Part shown: positions 11,872-23,800 of the stretch, piece after piece
Layout of the letters: each line of letters begins with the position of its first letter
Position numbering within the stretch: the stretch's first letter is position 1
Assembly (NCBI RefSeq): GCF_030272615.1
Contig: NC_081410.1
Location: forward strand, 112,606,433-112,670,432
DNA from: Cryptomeria japonica
Taxonomy: Eukaryota > Streptophyta > Pinopsida > Cupressales > Cupressaceae
Length of the DNA stretch: 64,000 nt
Direction of reading: 5' to 3'
Notes under the pieces: generated by a model
Database searches by the model: none
The model's input: the letters and a program-made list of their open reading frames with translations, nothing else
Told to the model about the DNA's origin: nothing
Translations under genes and position numbers: made by a program

Positions 11872-14800
11872 CTACAACCAGAATCAAGCTGTGTCTCAAT
11901 AGTGCAACATAAATGATAAAACTAAATGCAAAATACGATCAGTCATTGCAGCATTAAAAAACAAATTTCATTTATAGCCAACCTATATAACAGTTGAATA
12001 AATAAATCACAACAAATACAAGATTGAAGATTGGTCTATACAGGAAAGGACAATGAAGGATGCATCATATCATCAATTATCTAAAAGCCTTGCTAAAAAT
12101 CACATCTTCCTTGATATATAAAGTGTGTAATATATGTCAATTTAATTTCCTGTTAAAATTCCACCCTCAAGTTTCCTTCCCCAGCCAATCTCCAATAAAT
12201 ATCTTCCCGGCTCGCATTATCAAGAAGAACAATAGACATAATTTCCTTATCAATAATAGTAACCTTCCATTCCCATGTCAAATATTGAACATAATTTTCA
12301 CGATCCTATTTTTAACAGATAATATTATCTTCATCTTCTAAATTTAAATTCTAGCAAGGAAGTTCACTTGCGGACAATGACAAGAGTAAGAAAGCAAGGA
12401 CACTCACCAGAAGTGACCAACTGGTCCTACAAAACCAAGACCAAACATGCTTGTAGTAGCAACTCGTTTCCAGTCTACTTTGAATTTTTTCTTTTGTTTA
12501 TCCTGCATATCAGGAGAAAAAAATAATCATCCACCTTGAAACATTATGTGCAGGAGCAAACGCTAGTGAGTTTAAAAAATGCAAGTTAAAAGAAATGTGG
12601 CAAAATGCAAGAATCTTTGTAAATAGTTCAGAACTCCTGAAATTTGATTTACAAAAATGTCAGGAAGGATGATGTCTCGACTCTACATGGATTATATATT
12701 AAGGAGCTCCATATTTGCTGCTACAAATGGCCCAAGGATGAGGAAACTTTGACACACTTAATTTAACAAGGCTTCCAAGAATTTTGCATTGAACTACAAA
12801 ACAAATAGACAAAAAGATACACTCAAGATGGCATGTAAGGCGGTTGACTAGAAAATTAAGCAAATAACAATATTCTTCCTTTAGCAAGGTGAAAATTGTT
12901 AGTAACATCAAGCTGCAATCATGAAGTTGGGCCATCATATCCAAATAACAGAGCAGGAATTAGAAGGCTTCCATTTGCTACTAATTCAATTTCAGGCTAC
13001 CTTGAGCTATGAGAACAGGGAAGACAGTTTTCAGAAAAAACTAGCTTCCATTCAACCTTTTTAGACGGAAGCAAATGACATCTATGACACCAGTGTTAAA
13101 AAGGTCAAAGACTTGATAAAGAGTGAGTCTTGGGACAGCCCGTGGATGAAAATGTTTATTTCCTTTTCTAACCAATGATGCTGGTTTAAAGCTGGTACTG
13201 GCATAGTGTGATGGTTTAAATGTGGTGGTGTTGCTCTTGCCACCAAGGTTCAAACCTCATTGGGTATTTTGTTGAGTGTTTATGTTTGGGATGAGGTCCC
13301 CAATTGTGACCTCACTGGTTCATAGCTCCAAGTTAAATGCATTTACCCCTCTTTAAAAAAAATGATACTAGTTGATTGGCCTAAGTTTTAACAGAAGAAT
13401 GTATACAATTGATGGATCATTAGGAAACCCTCAGGGTAGGGCTAAACATTTTGCTGGGTCTGTTGAGACAAAAAAATTGGGCTTAACAGAAGATTTTTTT
13501 GGGAAGTGGCCCCTGGATACAACTACTGCAGTAGCACATGCTACGAGTGGTGATCTGTGGTGTGGATTCGTCAAGCTCCTTCAGTGACCAAGGTTCAAAC
13601 TTGGATGATAAGAAAGAGGTGAAACAGTTGAGCCCTTGTCAGCAGCTGAAAATCAAATTTATGGCTTGTCTAAACAAAAATAAATGCTCTTTACAAGAAA
13701 AAGTTGATGCAAAAGATGTGTCTTGGCAACAATTTTATCAACATACTTCAATACGGTATTAGATCTTCTCTTAAACATCAAAGAGAAAAAACATAATTAA
13801 ATCTCCTTTGGCTTTGACAGTTAAATGCATATAAGATCGCTCAACTAGTTCAGATGGATAAGCCAATCTTAAATTTGTCACATCAGTATCATTGGCACCT
13901 TAACATCTCACTATTTAAAAAATTTCCGATAAATATATTTAAGATATCTAAGTTAGTTATATTAACTCATATCCATTTTTTAGTACTCTTCTTTAAACAA
14001 TTACTTCTCTAAGCCCTAAAGATTTTTTGATTAATTTATTTACAGAAACTCAACGTATGGAAGTTATGTAACACTACACATCTCAAATAACATCTACAAA
14101 ATTGCTAGAGCTTAAATAAAACTTCCTTCTAATATAATGTATTACCCCACAAATTTCATTGTACATATACGTGTGTGATATTTTACATCATGTCCCTAGT
14201 ACGAGAGAAAATCTTTGTGACAATAAACATAAACGATATTGAATTAGAGTGTTTTTATCAAAACTGTGTGATTTTTTATCAATGTTTCAGATCACACTCT
14301 ATAATCCATTATTCAGGAATTACAGATCAAACAGTGTGATCTAAGGACCAAAATGTTCACGGTTTTATCAAAAGCACTCTAATCATTTACATGGACTGTG
14401 GAAATATCATATCTACATAAATGATTTCTTAAAGTAGAAGTGCACTCCTTGCATAGGAAAATTAAAACTTCAAAAATAAAATCTACCTATAGATTAAATC
14501 TTTAACCACAACCTACATAAATATTACCGTATACTACCATGTAATCCAAACAAATTTGGCACTTTCTTAAATTTATGGGGATCTCCTTGCATCAGATGGT
14601 CCACACATAAAACAAATCTATTTTTTAGTAATTGAAGTGCATTCACCTAAAGAGTCATCAATATTTAGGCGGGGTCCCATGGGAGGGGCTTGGGCTCTAT
14701 TTTATGGAAAAGGCGGTCCCATGGAAAAAAAAATTTGGGCTACAGGATTATTTGGAATCTTCTCCTAAAAAATAAAAGCTCCTACTTTTTAGATTTTCAT

Positions 14801-17800
14801 TTTTGAGTGGGTGCAAATAATCTTCTCCTAAAAAGTAGAAGCTCCTACTTTTTAGATTTTCATTTTTGAGCGGGTGCAAATGGGGTGGGGCTGGAATTAA
14901 CCCCTACAGTTTAGGGATTGTTGGTGTGTTTTTTATGACGACGTCTAACACAGAATAAAGTTGCCTTACGGTCACTTCACTCTCTCTTGATCAAAGTACG
15001 ATTGCATGCTAAGATTGCAGAAAGTTCAAACAATTGACTCCAAGGTTCCTTCATGCAATGGGTATGACTCAATTGGCGGATGTGATTGTTGGTAATCCAA
15101 GGGGACTTATGTTTAAATCGTTCTTTCACTTCTTTGTTGTGGCATGGAACTTCATCATCAGATATGGCAATTTTGCGATGCTTCTGCTTCGAACAGACTA
15201 AAATGAACTGGAAATAATGGGAAAAGGGTTAGAAGGATCTAAATCTACTCCTAAGGGCAGTGATATCAACAGTTAATGCTTTGGTGGACAAATTCCAAAT
15301 AAACCAGGCTCTGCTTTGCCAAGATTAACTACAACTCCGCAAGAACCAGTGCAATCTTCTGAGGATGTTGGAGGATTTTCACATTGAGAAAGTGCATTTG
15401 AATACCCAACACGGCGCAATCCAAACGACCATTCACAATCGAACTTAACACAAATTTGGGGGTCAGGCTAACTTTACACTGCAACTTACAATCAGCAAGA
15501 TGCAAAAAGTATGAACCATGGAAATTTATCAAACACCATTACATTCTCCATTGAAATCAAAGCACTTTATCTAACAATTGAGAAAATAAAATTCTACTCA
15601 AGTGAGGAAGGTGAAACCATGCAAGCTTTGAAAAAATAACTTAAGTGGACACCATCAAAGAACAATGTTTCACTGTTATTATCTCAAAACTTATCGCAAC
15701 AATTTCATACAAGTCTCCCTCCTATTTATAAATGAGGGGGATCACCCCTTTATATAGGCCTCAGGCCATGATTACATGCAAAACCCTCATAAGGGTTTTC
15801 TCTAAAAGATTCCCCACTCAAGACGCAACAAGGTGGGAATCAGCATTTAACACCCATTAAGCCCATATACAATGAATTCATAGAATCTGAAAATGGCATC
15901 CATTTGTGCATTAAATGCACCCCATTACATCAAAAGTGCCCAAAATACCATGAATATTCCCCATGCAAACATAAATGCCCATCATTCTCCATGTGACGGT
16001 TACATGCGGCAGGAATCTGTCATAAAATCATTAATATGGCGGCTGCATGCGAAAGATGCTCCATTAATTCTTCATCCGCTGACCTTGTTGCCACTTGGCG
16101 AGAAACCCCTGGAGAGAGAAAAGTCCAGGAGAGAAAATTTTGGTCCATGAAGAAATTTCTTGAAGTTTTGACCTTTTCACACCTTGGAGGAGATTTTCAA
16201 CACTTTTCAGCCACCTCCTATTTTTTAGGAACGTTCCTAAAATTTAGGACCCAAGTCCAAGAGAGAGAATTCTCTCGCGATTCCAAATCTGTAGAAAATT
16301 TTGGATTCTGATAAGGTTTGGTGTCTAAATGAAATTTCCGAAGGGGATTTCTGCTTTCCATTCCTCATTGACCCTTGGATTTTCATGCCTTAGACAAATT
16401 TTCAGTTTTCCAACTTAGGCGTGGAATTAACTCTTCATGGAGGAATTCATCATTTCATCCTTGCCTTAGCCATTTCAATACCTTTCCTTGACCAGGGCGT
16501 TGATTCTTCCCTGACATGGAATTTTAAACTTTCTCCATTTTTCATGCCCTGTGTGTTTTGGCGCCCTCCTTCACTGCTAGGTGCTATTCTTCATTGAGGG
16601 AGGAATTCATGATTTTTAACATTTTCCTTCATCCCCTCCATTTGGCGCCCTACTATTCCCTAGGGCGGAATTTTGGCTTGAGGAAGGAATTTATGATTTT
16701 TTGGCTTCTCCATGACTACTCTTCCCTAACGACCTTCTACCTTGCCTAGGCGCATTTTCACCTTGGTCATGGAATTCATGATTTTTCCATCTCTCCTTGG
16801 ATAGTTCATTAACATTTTAGCACCCTCCCTTGGTCTAGGGCAGATTTTTGCCTGAGGCAAGGAATTCACAATTTTTTTCCACTCTCCTTGTTGACCATGT
16901 TTTGGCACCCTTTGACTTTCTTGTTGTTTGTAATTAGGGCAGCGGATTCCAATTGCCTTGGGCAACATTGGAATCCGCCTAAGGGGACCAGCCCCTTCTC
17001 CAACGCATAAGAGTTGGGCCCTATACCTCCACGCCTCACCTCCACGCTTCACTAAAATCTACACACCTCATGATAGGGCCTATCCTAACTTCGCATTAAG
17101 CAATTTAGTGAATTAAATAATTAAAAGGTTTTATTACTTTGCAAGGCTAACATACTAAAAGGATTCGCTCCACATAAATGAGCATTCAACCCTCATCACA
17201 AATCATCAATTCAAGCATTCACTTCATGCGAAATATACAAGTCTGGATAATGCGAATCTCAGGAAGAAAGTCTACATCTGCACATACAGAAATCATATCT
17301 GTCATATCAGCAATCTGAATCTGCCAGTTGAGGTGTGAACTCCATCATTAGAAGAAAGCAAACTTAGGGAAGATAGTGCAAATTCCTTGAGGGTCTGCAA
17401 ATCTGGGTTAAAGGAGCAGCAAGCCATCAGCAATCAACACACGTATGATAGTCAACCAATCTGCCATTCTTTCTGTGACAGCAACTTCTATTTCTACAAG
17501 TTCTTGAGATAAGTATTGTAATGATTACATAACCATAATCTATAATCAGATCCGAGAATCTTTTCTGGTTGGGTTTTTCGTCCTAGGAGGTTTTCCCAAG
17601 GTAACTGTGTCTTGTCTTTATTTCATTCTTTTCTTCGCAGTGTTTAAATCTGAAACTATAAATCTCCTTACTAATTAACCTAATTAGTAAACAAATTCTG
17701 ATTCTCTGATTTTAGTTAATCTGAAAGTGTTAAAATTAACATGGTATCAGAGCTATAGGCTAGATCAACTTTCAAATTTCAGAATTAGTACTCCTTTATT

Positions 17801-20800
17801 TCCAGATTGTTGTCGCATTTGCAGGTCAAGTCAATGGGGCTGAAAGTTGAAGATAGGCTTGATGGGAATCTCAATTTTACAGCATGGAAGGTTCGAATCA
17901 AGTTGGCCCTAGAGGAAGAAGATCTTCTCTAATTCATAGAAGCGAAAGAGCTAATTGAACCTACAGATGCAGCCAAGCTAAAACAATTCAAAAAGGATGT
18001 TGTCAAGGACAAGAAGATTCTCATTGATTCAGTCAAAGACCACCTAGTCACCTCTATTGCCTCTTTTACCACTGCAAGGGAAATGTTCAGCCATCTACAA
18101 GGTACTTATGAAGTTAACAATCTCAGTAGGGCAATTACTTTAAGACAACAACTACTTAATATTAAAATGGCAAAAGAAGATTCTGTTATTTCCTACTTTA
18201 TGAGAATTTCAGAACTAAAGAATCAACTAGGTTCAATTGGTCATAACATGGAAGACAAAGATCTTGTCATGATTGCCCTAAATGGTCTACCTCACTCATG
18301 GGAGTCTTTTATCCAAACCATAAGTGGCAGAACTGAGTTACCTACCCTTGATCGCCTTAAGAATGATTGCATCCAAGAAGAGTCTCGCCTCATCACAAGA
18401 GGGCAAACCAAAAGTCCCTATGTAGATGATCATCACATGCTTGCAGCCCAATGCAAGAAAGGGGGAAATTGGAAGAAACCTTATCCAAAAAGAAATAGGG
18501 AATTCAGACCATTTAGTTCCCAACACCCTTGGAAGAAACCAAGAGATACCTCGCGTGTCTGATGCTTTAGATGTGACAAATTTGGTCACTATGCTAAAGA
18601 ATGTCAAAATAACCCTACCCAAAGTGAAGCCAACCTAAATGAAGTCTCAGAACAAAATGATGACTTCCTATTCATCTCCGCTCTGTCTAGCAGTGTTCTT
18701 TCAGATAGTAACACATGGTTGATTGACAGTGGTGCCTCCAGACACATCACAGGCTATTGTGATCATCTTTCAGACTTAGTAGAAAAGGATATCAGCCTTC
18801 ACGTGGTAATTGGTGATAACGCTTGTTATTCGGTAAGAGGTTCTGGCTCTACTTCTCTAAATTTAGACTCGGGTACTTCTCTGCACCTTAGTGATATCTT
18901 GTTTGTTTCTAGAATTAAAAGAAACCTAATTTCCATTTCTGCCTTAGAAGATAAAGGTTATCAAATTGCATTTTCTGAGGGAAAAGTTCTTGCTTGGCCT
19001 AAGAAATCTAGTTTTAAATCTACTTGTATAATTGGTCATAGATATGATAGTCTTTATAAGCTCTCTACTAACCCTATTCAAGCCCTCATTAATGAGGCTC
19101 CTAAATCCTGTGAGCTATGGCATAGAAGACTTGGACACTTGCATTGTCAAGCTCTTCCCTCCCTTGAAAAGTTAGTCAAAGGTATGCCTAAACTCAATCA
19201 AATTCATGATAATACTTGTAAAGGTTGTGCTATAGGTAAAAATGTTAAAAGTCCTTTTCATAAAAGTGAAAATAGAGCTAAAGTCAAACTAGAACTTGTT
19301 CACTCTGATTTATGTGGTCCTATGTCTATAGCATCTCCTAGTGGATTTCTTTATTACGTAATCGTCATAGATGATTTCTCTAGGAAAACTTGGATCTACT
19401 TCTTGAAATCTAAAGAATCTGATGAAGTCTTAAGTAAATTTAAAGAGTTTTAAGGCATTAACTGAAAACTCCTCTGGTAAAAGAATTAAATGTCTAAGAT
19501 CTGACAATGGAGGTGAGTACACCTCCGGTAGCTTTCATGATTTTTGTGTTGAGTCGGGAATTAAGAGGGAGTTTTGTGTTCCATACAATCCTCAACAAAA
19601 TGGTCTTGCTGAAAGAAAGAATAGGACTATTGTTGAGGCTGCAAAGGCTATGATTCACGATCAAGACTTGCAGACCTTTCTATGGGCTGAGGCTTCTAGA
19701 ACAGCAGTGTATATCCAGAATAGATGTCCACACCGTGTTCTAAAGAACATGACCCCTGAAGAAGCCTTCACAGGAGCCAAACCAGACATCAGTCACCTCA
19801 GAATTTTTGGAAGTCTCGTTTATGTTCATGTGCCCAAGGAAAAGCGATCAAAGTTGGAACCCTCCGGAAAGAAAAGCATGCTAGTCGGCTACAGTGAATC
19901 CTCCAAGGCATTCAGGATATACATCCCGGGTCAAAGGTATGTTGAGGTAAGTAGGGATGTTACATTTGAAGAAGACATTGCTTTTAAGAAATAGAAAGGT
20001 TCTTGTGTTATTGATGAAGCTAATGACAATCTAGATATAAATGTTGATACTAACCCTGAGATTCAGAGGGAGCTAGTTGAACCTCCACCTCAAGAAGAAC
20101 ATAATGATCCTCCAGTGCCCATGAATCCCACTGATATTCCTAGTGACATTGTTGTTACCAAAAAGAGGCCTCCTTGGGTAGGAAACACCATTCAAGAAGC
20201 CGAAAGATTTGCTGCTCCCAGTGGCACCTTCCATGAAACTAAGAGACCTCAGGTATTCTCCAACTACGTTGCATTGATGTGTAATCTCATTGAATCTGAA
20301 CCTTGCAATGTTGAAGAAGCCTTGATTCATCATGCCTGGAAGCTTGCTATGGATGAAGAGTATCAGTCAATCATCAAGAATGATGTGTGGGATATTGTGC
20401 CCAGACCCAAAGGTAAATCTGTTGTTTCCTCTAAATGGTTATTTAAAATTAAACATAATGCTGATGGTAGTATTGAAAAATATAAGGCTAGATTTGTAGC
20501 TCGTGGTTTTTCTCAAAAGGAAGGCATAGACTATGAAGAAACATTTGCTCTTGTTGCTAGATATACTTCTATTAGAACGATAATAGCTATTGTTGCTGCT
20601 AGGGGTTGAAAACTACATCAGATGGATGTTAAGACTGCCTTCCTTAATGGTGTCATTGAGGAAGAGGTCTATATTGAGCAACCTGAGGGATATGAGATTC
20701 AAGATAGATTAACTCGTGTGCAGGTTGAAGAAAGCTCTGTATGGCCTTAAACAAGCTCCTCGTGCTTGGTATGAAAGAATTGATAAATACTTGCTAAGTC

Positions 20801-23800
20801 TAGGTTTTTGTAAAAATGATGCTGACTTTGACATATACTTTAAGGTAGCCAATGATGAAATGCTAATTCTAGTTCTATATGTGGATGACTTATTCCTTAC
20901 TGGTAAAGATGAACTTATTATTAGATGCAAGAAAGAACTAGCTTCAGAATTTGAAATGAAAGACTTAGGTCTAATGCATTATTGCCTAGGTCTAGAAGTA
21001 TGGCAAAGATCTAACGAAATTTTTCTAAGTCAAGGAAAGGATACTATTGACATTTTGAAAAGATTTAGAATGATGGATTGTAAACCCATGTATACTCCTA
21101 TGGAATCTAACTTAAAGAAGTTAAGTGTTTCTGCAGCTAGCTCTGATTTTGCAGATCCATCAGAGTACCAACAGTTGATTGGATCACTGATGTATCTAGT
21201 TAACACTAGACCAGACATATGTTTTGCTGTGAATGTTCTCAGCCGGTTTATGAGCATGCCCAAACATGTTCATCTTGTTGCGGCCAAGCACATCCTAAGA
21301 TACTTACGAGGCACAGTTGGTTTTGGGCTGAAGTATCCACTGAACACTTCAATAACCTTGGAAGGTTATTTAGATGCAGACTGGGCTGGAAGCGTCAAAG
21401 ACAGAAAAAGCACCTCCGGTATTTGCTTTAGCTTGGGATCCGCAGTAATCTCTTGGTCTTGCAGAAAACAATCCTCAGTGGCATTGAGTACTGCTGAAGC
21501 TGAGTATATTGCAGCAAGTGTAGCTTCCAGAGAAGCAGTGTGGCTTCATAAGCTTCTTGCTAGGCTGTTTGGTCAGCCTTGGGATCCTACAGTTATTCAC
21601 TGTGATAACCAGAGTTGTATTAAAATGTCTATCAATCCAGTGTTTCATGACAGGTCAAAACATGTGGAAACCCATTATCATTTCATTCGGGATATGGTGC
21701 AAAGAGGTGCTATTCAGCTGAAGTATGTCAGCACTGATGAGCAGGTTGCAGATATTCTTACCAAGCCTCTGTCCAAAGTGAAGTTTGTGTACTTCAAGGA
21801 CAGACTCGGTATTGTGGAAAATGAAACCCTAATTGAGAAGGAGTCTCAATCTCAGTAATACATTGTGTTGTATTAAACCACCCTCTGCGGGCAATGTAAG
21901 GTGGTATTCTAAACTTCACAGGGAGAAGTGTAATTATTAACCATCCTCTGCGGGCAATGTAAGATGGTATTGTAAATCTTCTCAAGGAGAAGAGTAATTA
22001 TTAACCATCTTCTGCGAGCAATGTAAGATGGTATTGTAATCTTCTCAAGAAGAAGTGTAATTGTTAACCATCCTCTGCGGGCAATGTAAGATGGTATTGT
22101 AGTCTTCTCAGGGAGAAGTGTAATTGTTGACCATCCTTTGCGGGCAATGTAAGATGGTAGAACAAGATCCTCTCCACCCTCTGCGGGCAATGTAAGGTGG
22201 ATCCAGTCTATGCTTGTGTGCGAGCTGGAAGGTTATGTAGTTCCATTATATGCTTGTGTGCAAGATGGAAGACTACAATATTCTGATTATGTAATCCATC
22301 CTTTGCATGTGTGCAAGATGGAAGATTATGGTTATGTTCTCCTCCCTAATTAAGAGGGAGTGTTGTTTGTAATTAGGGCAGCGGATTCCAATTGCCTTGG
22401 GCAACATTGGAATCCGCCTAAGGGGGCCAGCCCCTTCTCCAACGCATAACGGCTGGGCCCTATACCTCCACGCCTCACCTCCACACCTCACCTCCACGCT
22501 TCACTAAAATCTACACGCCTCATGATAGGGCCTATCCTAACTTCGCATTAAGCAATTTAGTGAATTAAATAATTAAAAGGTTTTATTACTTTGCAAGGCC
22601 AACATACTAAAAGGATTCGCTCCACATATAAATGAGCATTCAACCCTCATCACAAATCATCAATTCAAGCATTCACTTCATGCGAAATATACAAGTCTGG
22701 ATAATGCAAATCTCAGGAAGAAAGTCTACATCTGCACATACAGAAATCATATCTGTCATATCAGCAATCTGAATCTGCCAGTTGAGGTGTGAACTCCATC
22801 ATTAGAAGAAAGCGAACTTAGGGAAGATAGTGTGAATTCCTTGAGGGTCTGCAAATCTGGGTTAAAGGAGCAGCAAGCCATCAGCAATCAACACACATAT
22901 GATAGTCAACCAATCTGCCATTCTTTCTGTGACAGCAACTTCTATTTCTACAAGTTCTTGAGATAAGTATTGTAATGATTACATAACCATAATCCATAAT
23001 CAGATCCGAGGATCTTTTCTGGCTGGGTTTTTCCTCCTAGGAGGTTTTCCCAGGGTAACTATGTCTTGTCTTTATTTCATTCTTTTCTTCACAGTGTTTA
23101 AATCTGAAACTGTAAATCTCCTTACTAATTAACCTAATTAGTAAACAAATCTTGATTCTCTGATTTTAGTTAATCTGAAAGTGTTAAAATTAACATTTCG
23201 AGGGCAGATTATTGCATAGGTGGAGGAATTCATAGTTTTTTTCATCCTTCCCTGACTACTCCACTTTGGCGCCTTCATCCTGCCTAAGCGGATTTCCATG
23301 CTTGTGGAGGAATTTAATGTTTTCTACCAATTCAAGACATATATATATATATATATGAAATATAACAATTACGTATAAGTTATACTTTAAGTTATATTTC
23401 ATATATATTGGTAGGATGTTTGAGAGTGGTTTCAGATCTCTAGGAATTATAATGCAAATTCTAGGTTTTAGAAGATCTTTTAAAATATTCAGACTTAGTC
23501 AAATTTCAGGCCATTTCCTTATCAAGGTGACATTTATGGATTGATGTGAATTTCCAGACTTAGATAATTTTGCATGCTTTCCACTTCCAGAATAGGAGTT
23601 CCATACTTAACCATTTTTTTTATCCTACTTGTCTGCCTTCTGACTCTTCCAGATTTAGAAATGATCTTCAGGAACGTTCAGTCTTCAGCATCTTCAGGAA
23701 TGACCTTGCCAAAATAGATTTTCCCAAATAGTAAGTGTTTCGAAATGTTAGGGTTTAAGACAAAACAGGTCAGGAAATCACTTAATAAAAATAGAAACTT

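Larger units (their letters stand above)
16922..23195 (+). mobile_element. Complete but inactive Ty1/Copia LTR retrotransposon
   Basis: LTRs of 820 and 835 bp flank, in order, a PBS, gag, protease, integrase, RT-RNase H, a hairpin array and a PPT. LTRs begin TGTTG and end AACA. Flanking bases TTTCT and TTTCG match at four of five positions, consistent with a 5-bp target duplication with one change. The order protease-integrase-RT defines Copia. Several stops and at least two frameshifts inactivate the polyprotein. LTRs differ at roughly 3 % of positions by eye. It is antisense to the host gene and lies in its intron 1. Confidence 0.9.

Noticed and set aside
13190-13260. Functional tRNA gene
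   Set aside because: A and B boxes are present but no acceptor stem or anticodon arm can be folded convincingly; a SINE explains it better.
15329-15532. 67-codon minus-strand frame, [18 protein letters not shown]
   Set aside because: Looks like a possible retroelement or gene fragment but I cannot support any family from sequence alone.
21877-22158. CRISPR-like array (regular repeats with about 35-bp spacers)
   Set aside because: The sequence is a plant retrotransposon, the spacers are themselves similar to each other, and there are no cas genes.
21909-22190. Minus-strand frame with repeated PSYIARRGW units
   Set aside because: A shadow of the 63-bp (21-codon) hairpin repeats, not a protein-coding repeat gene.
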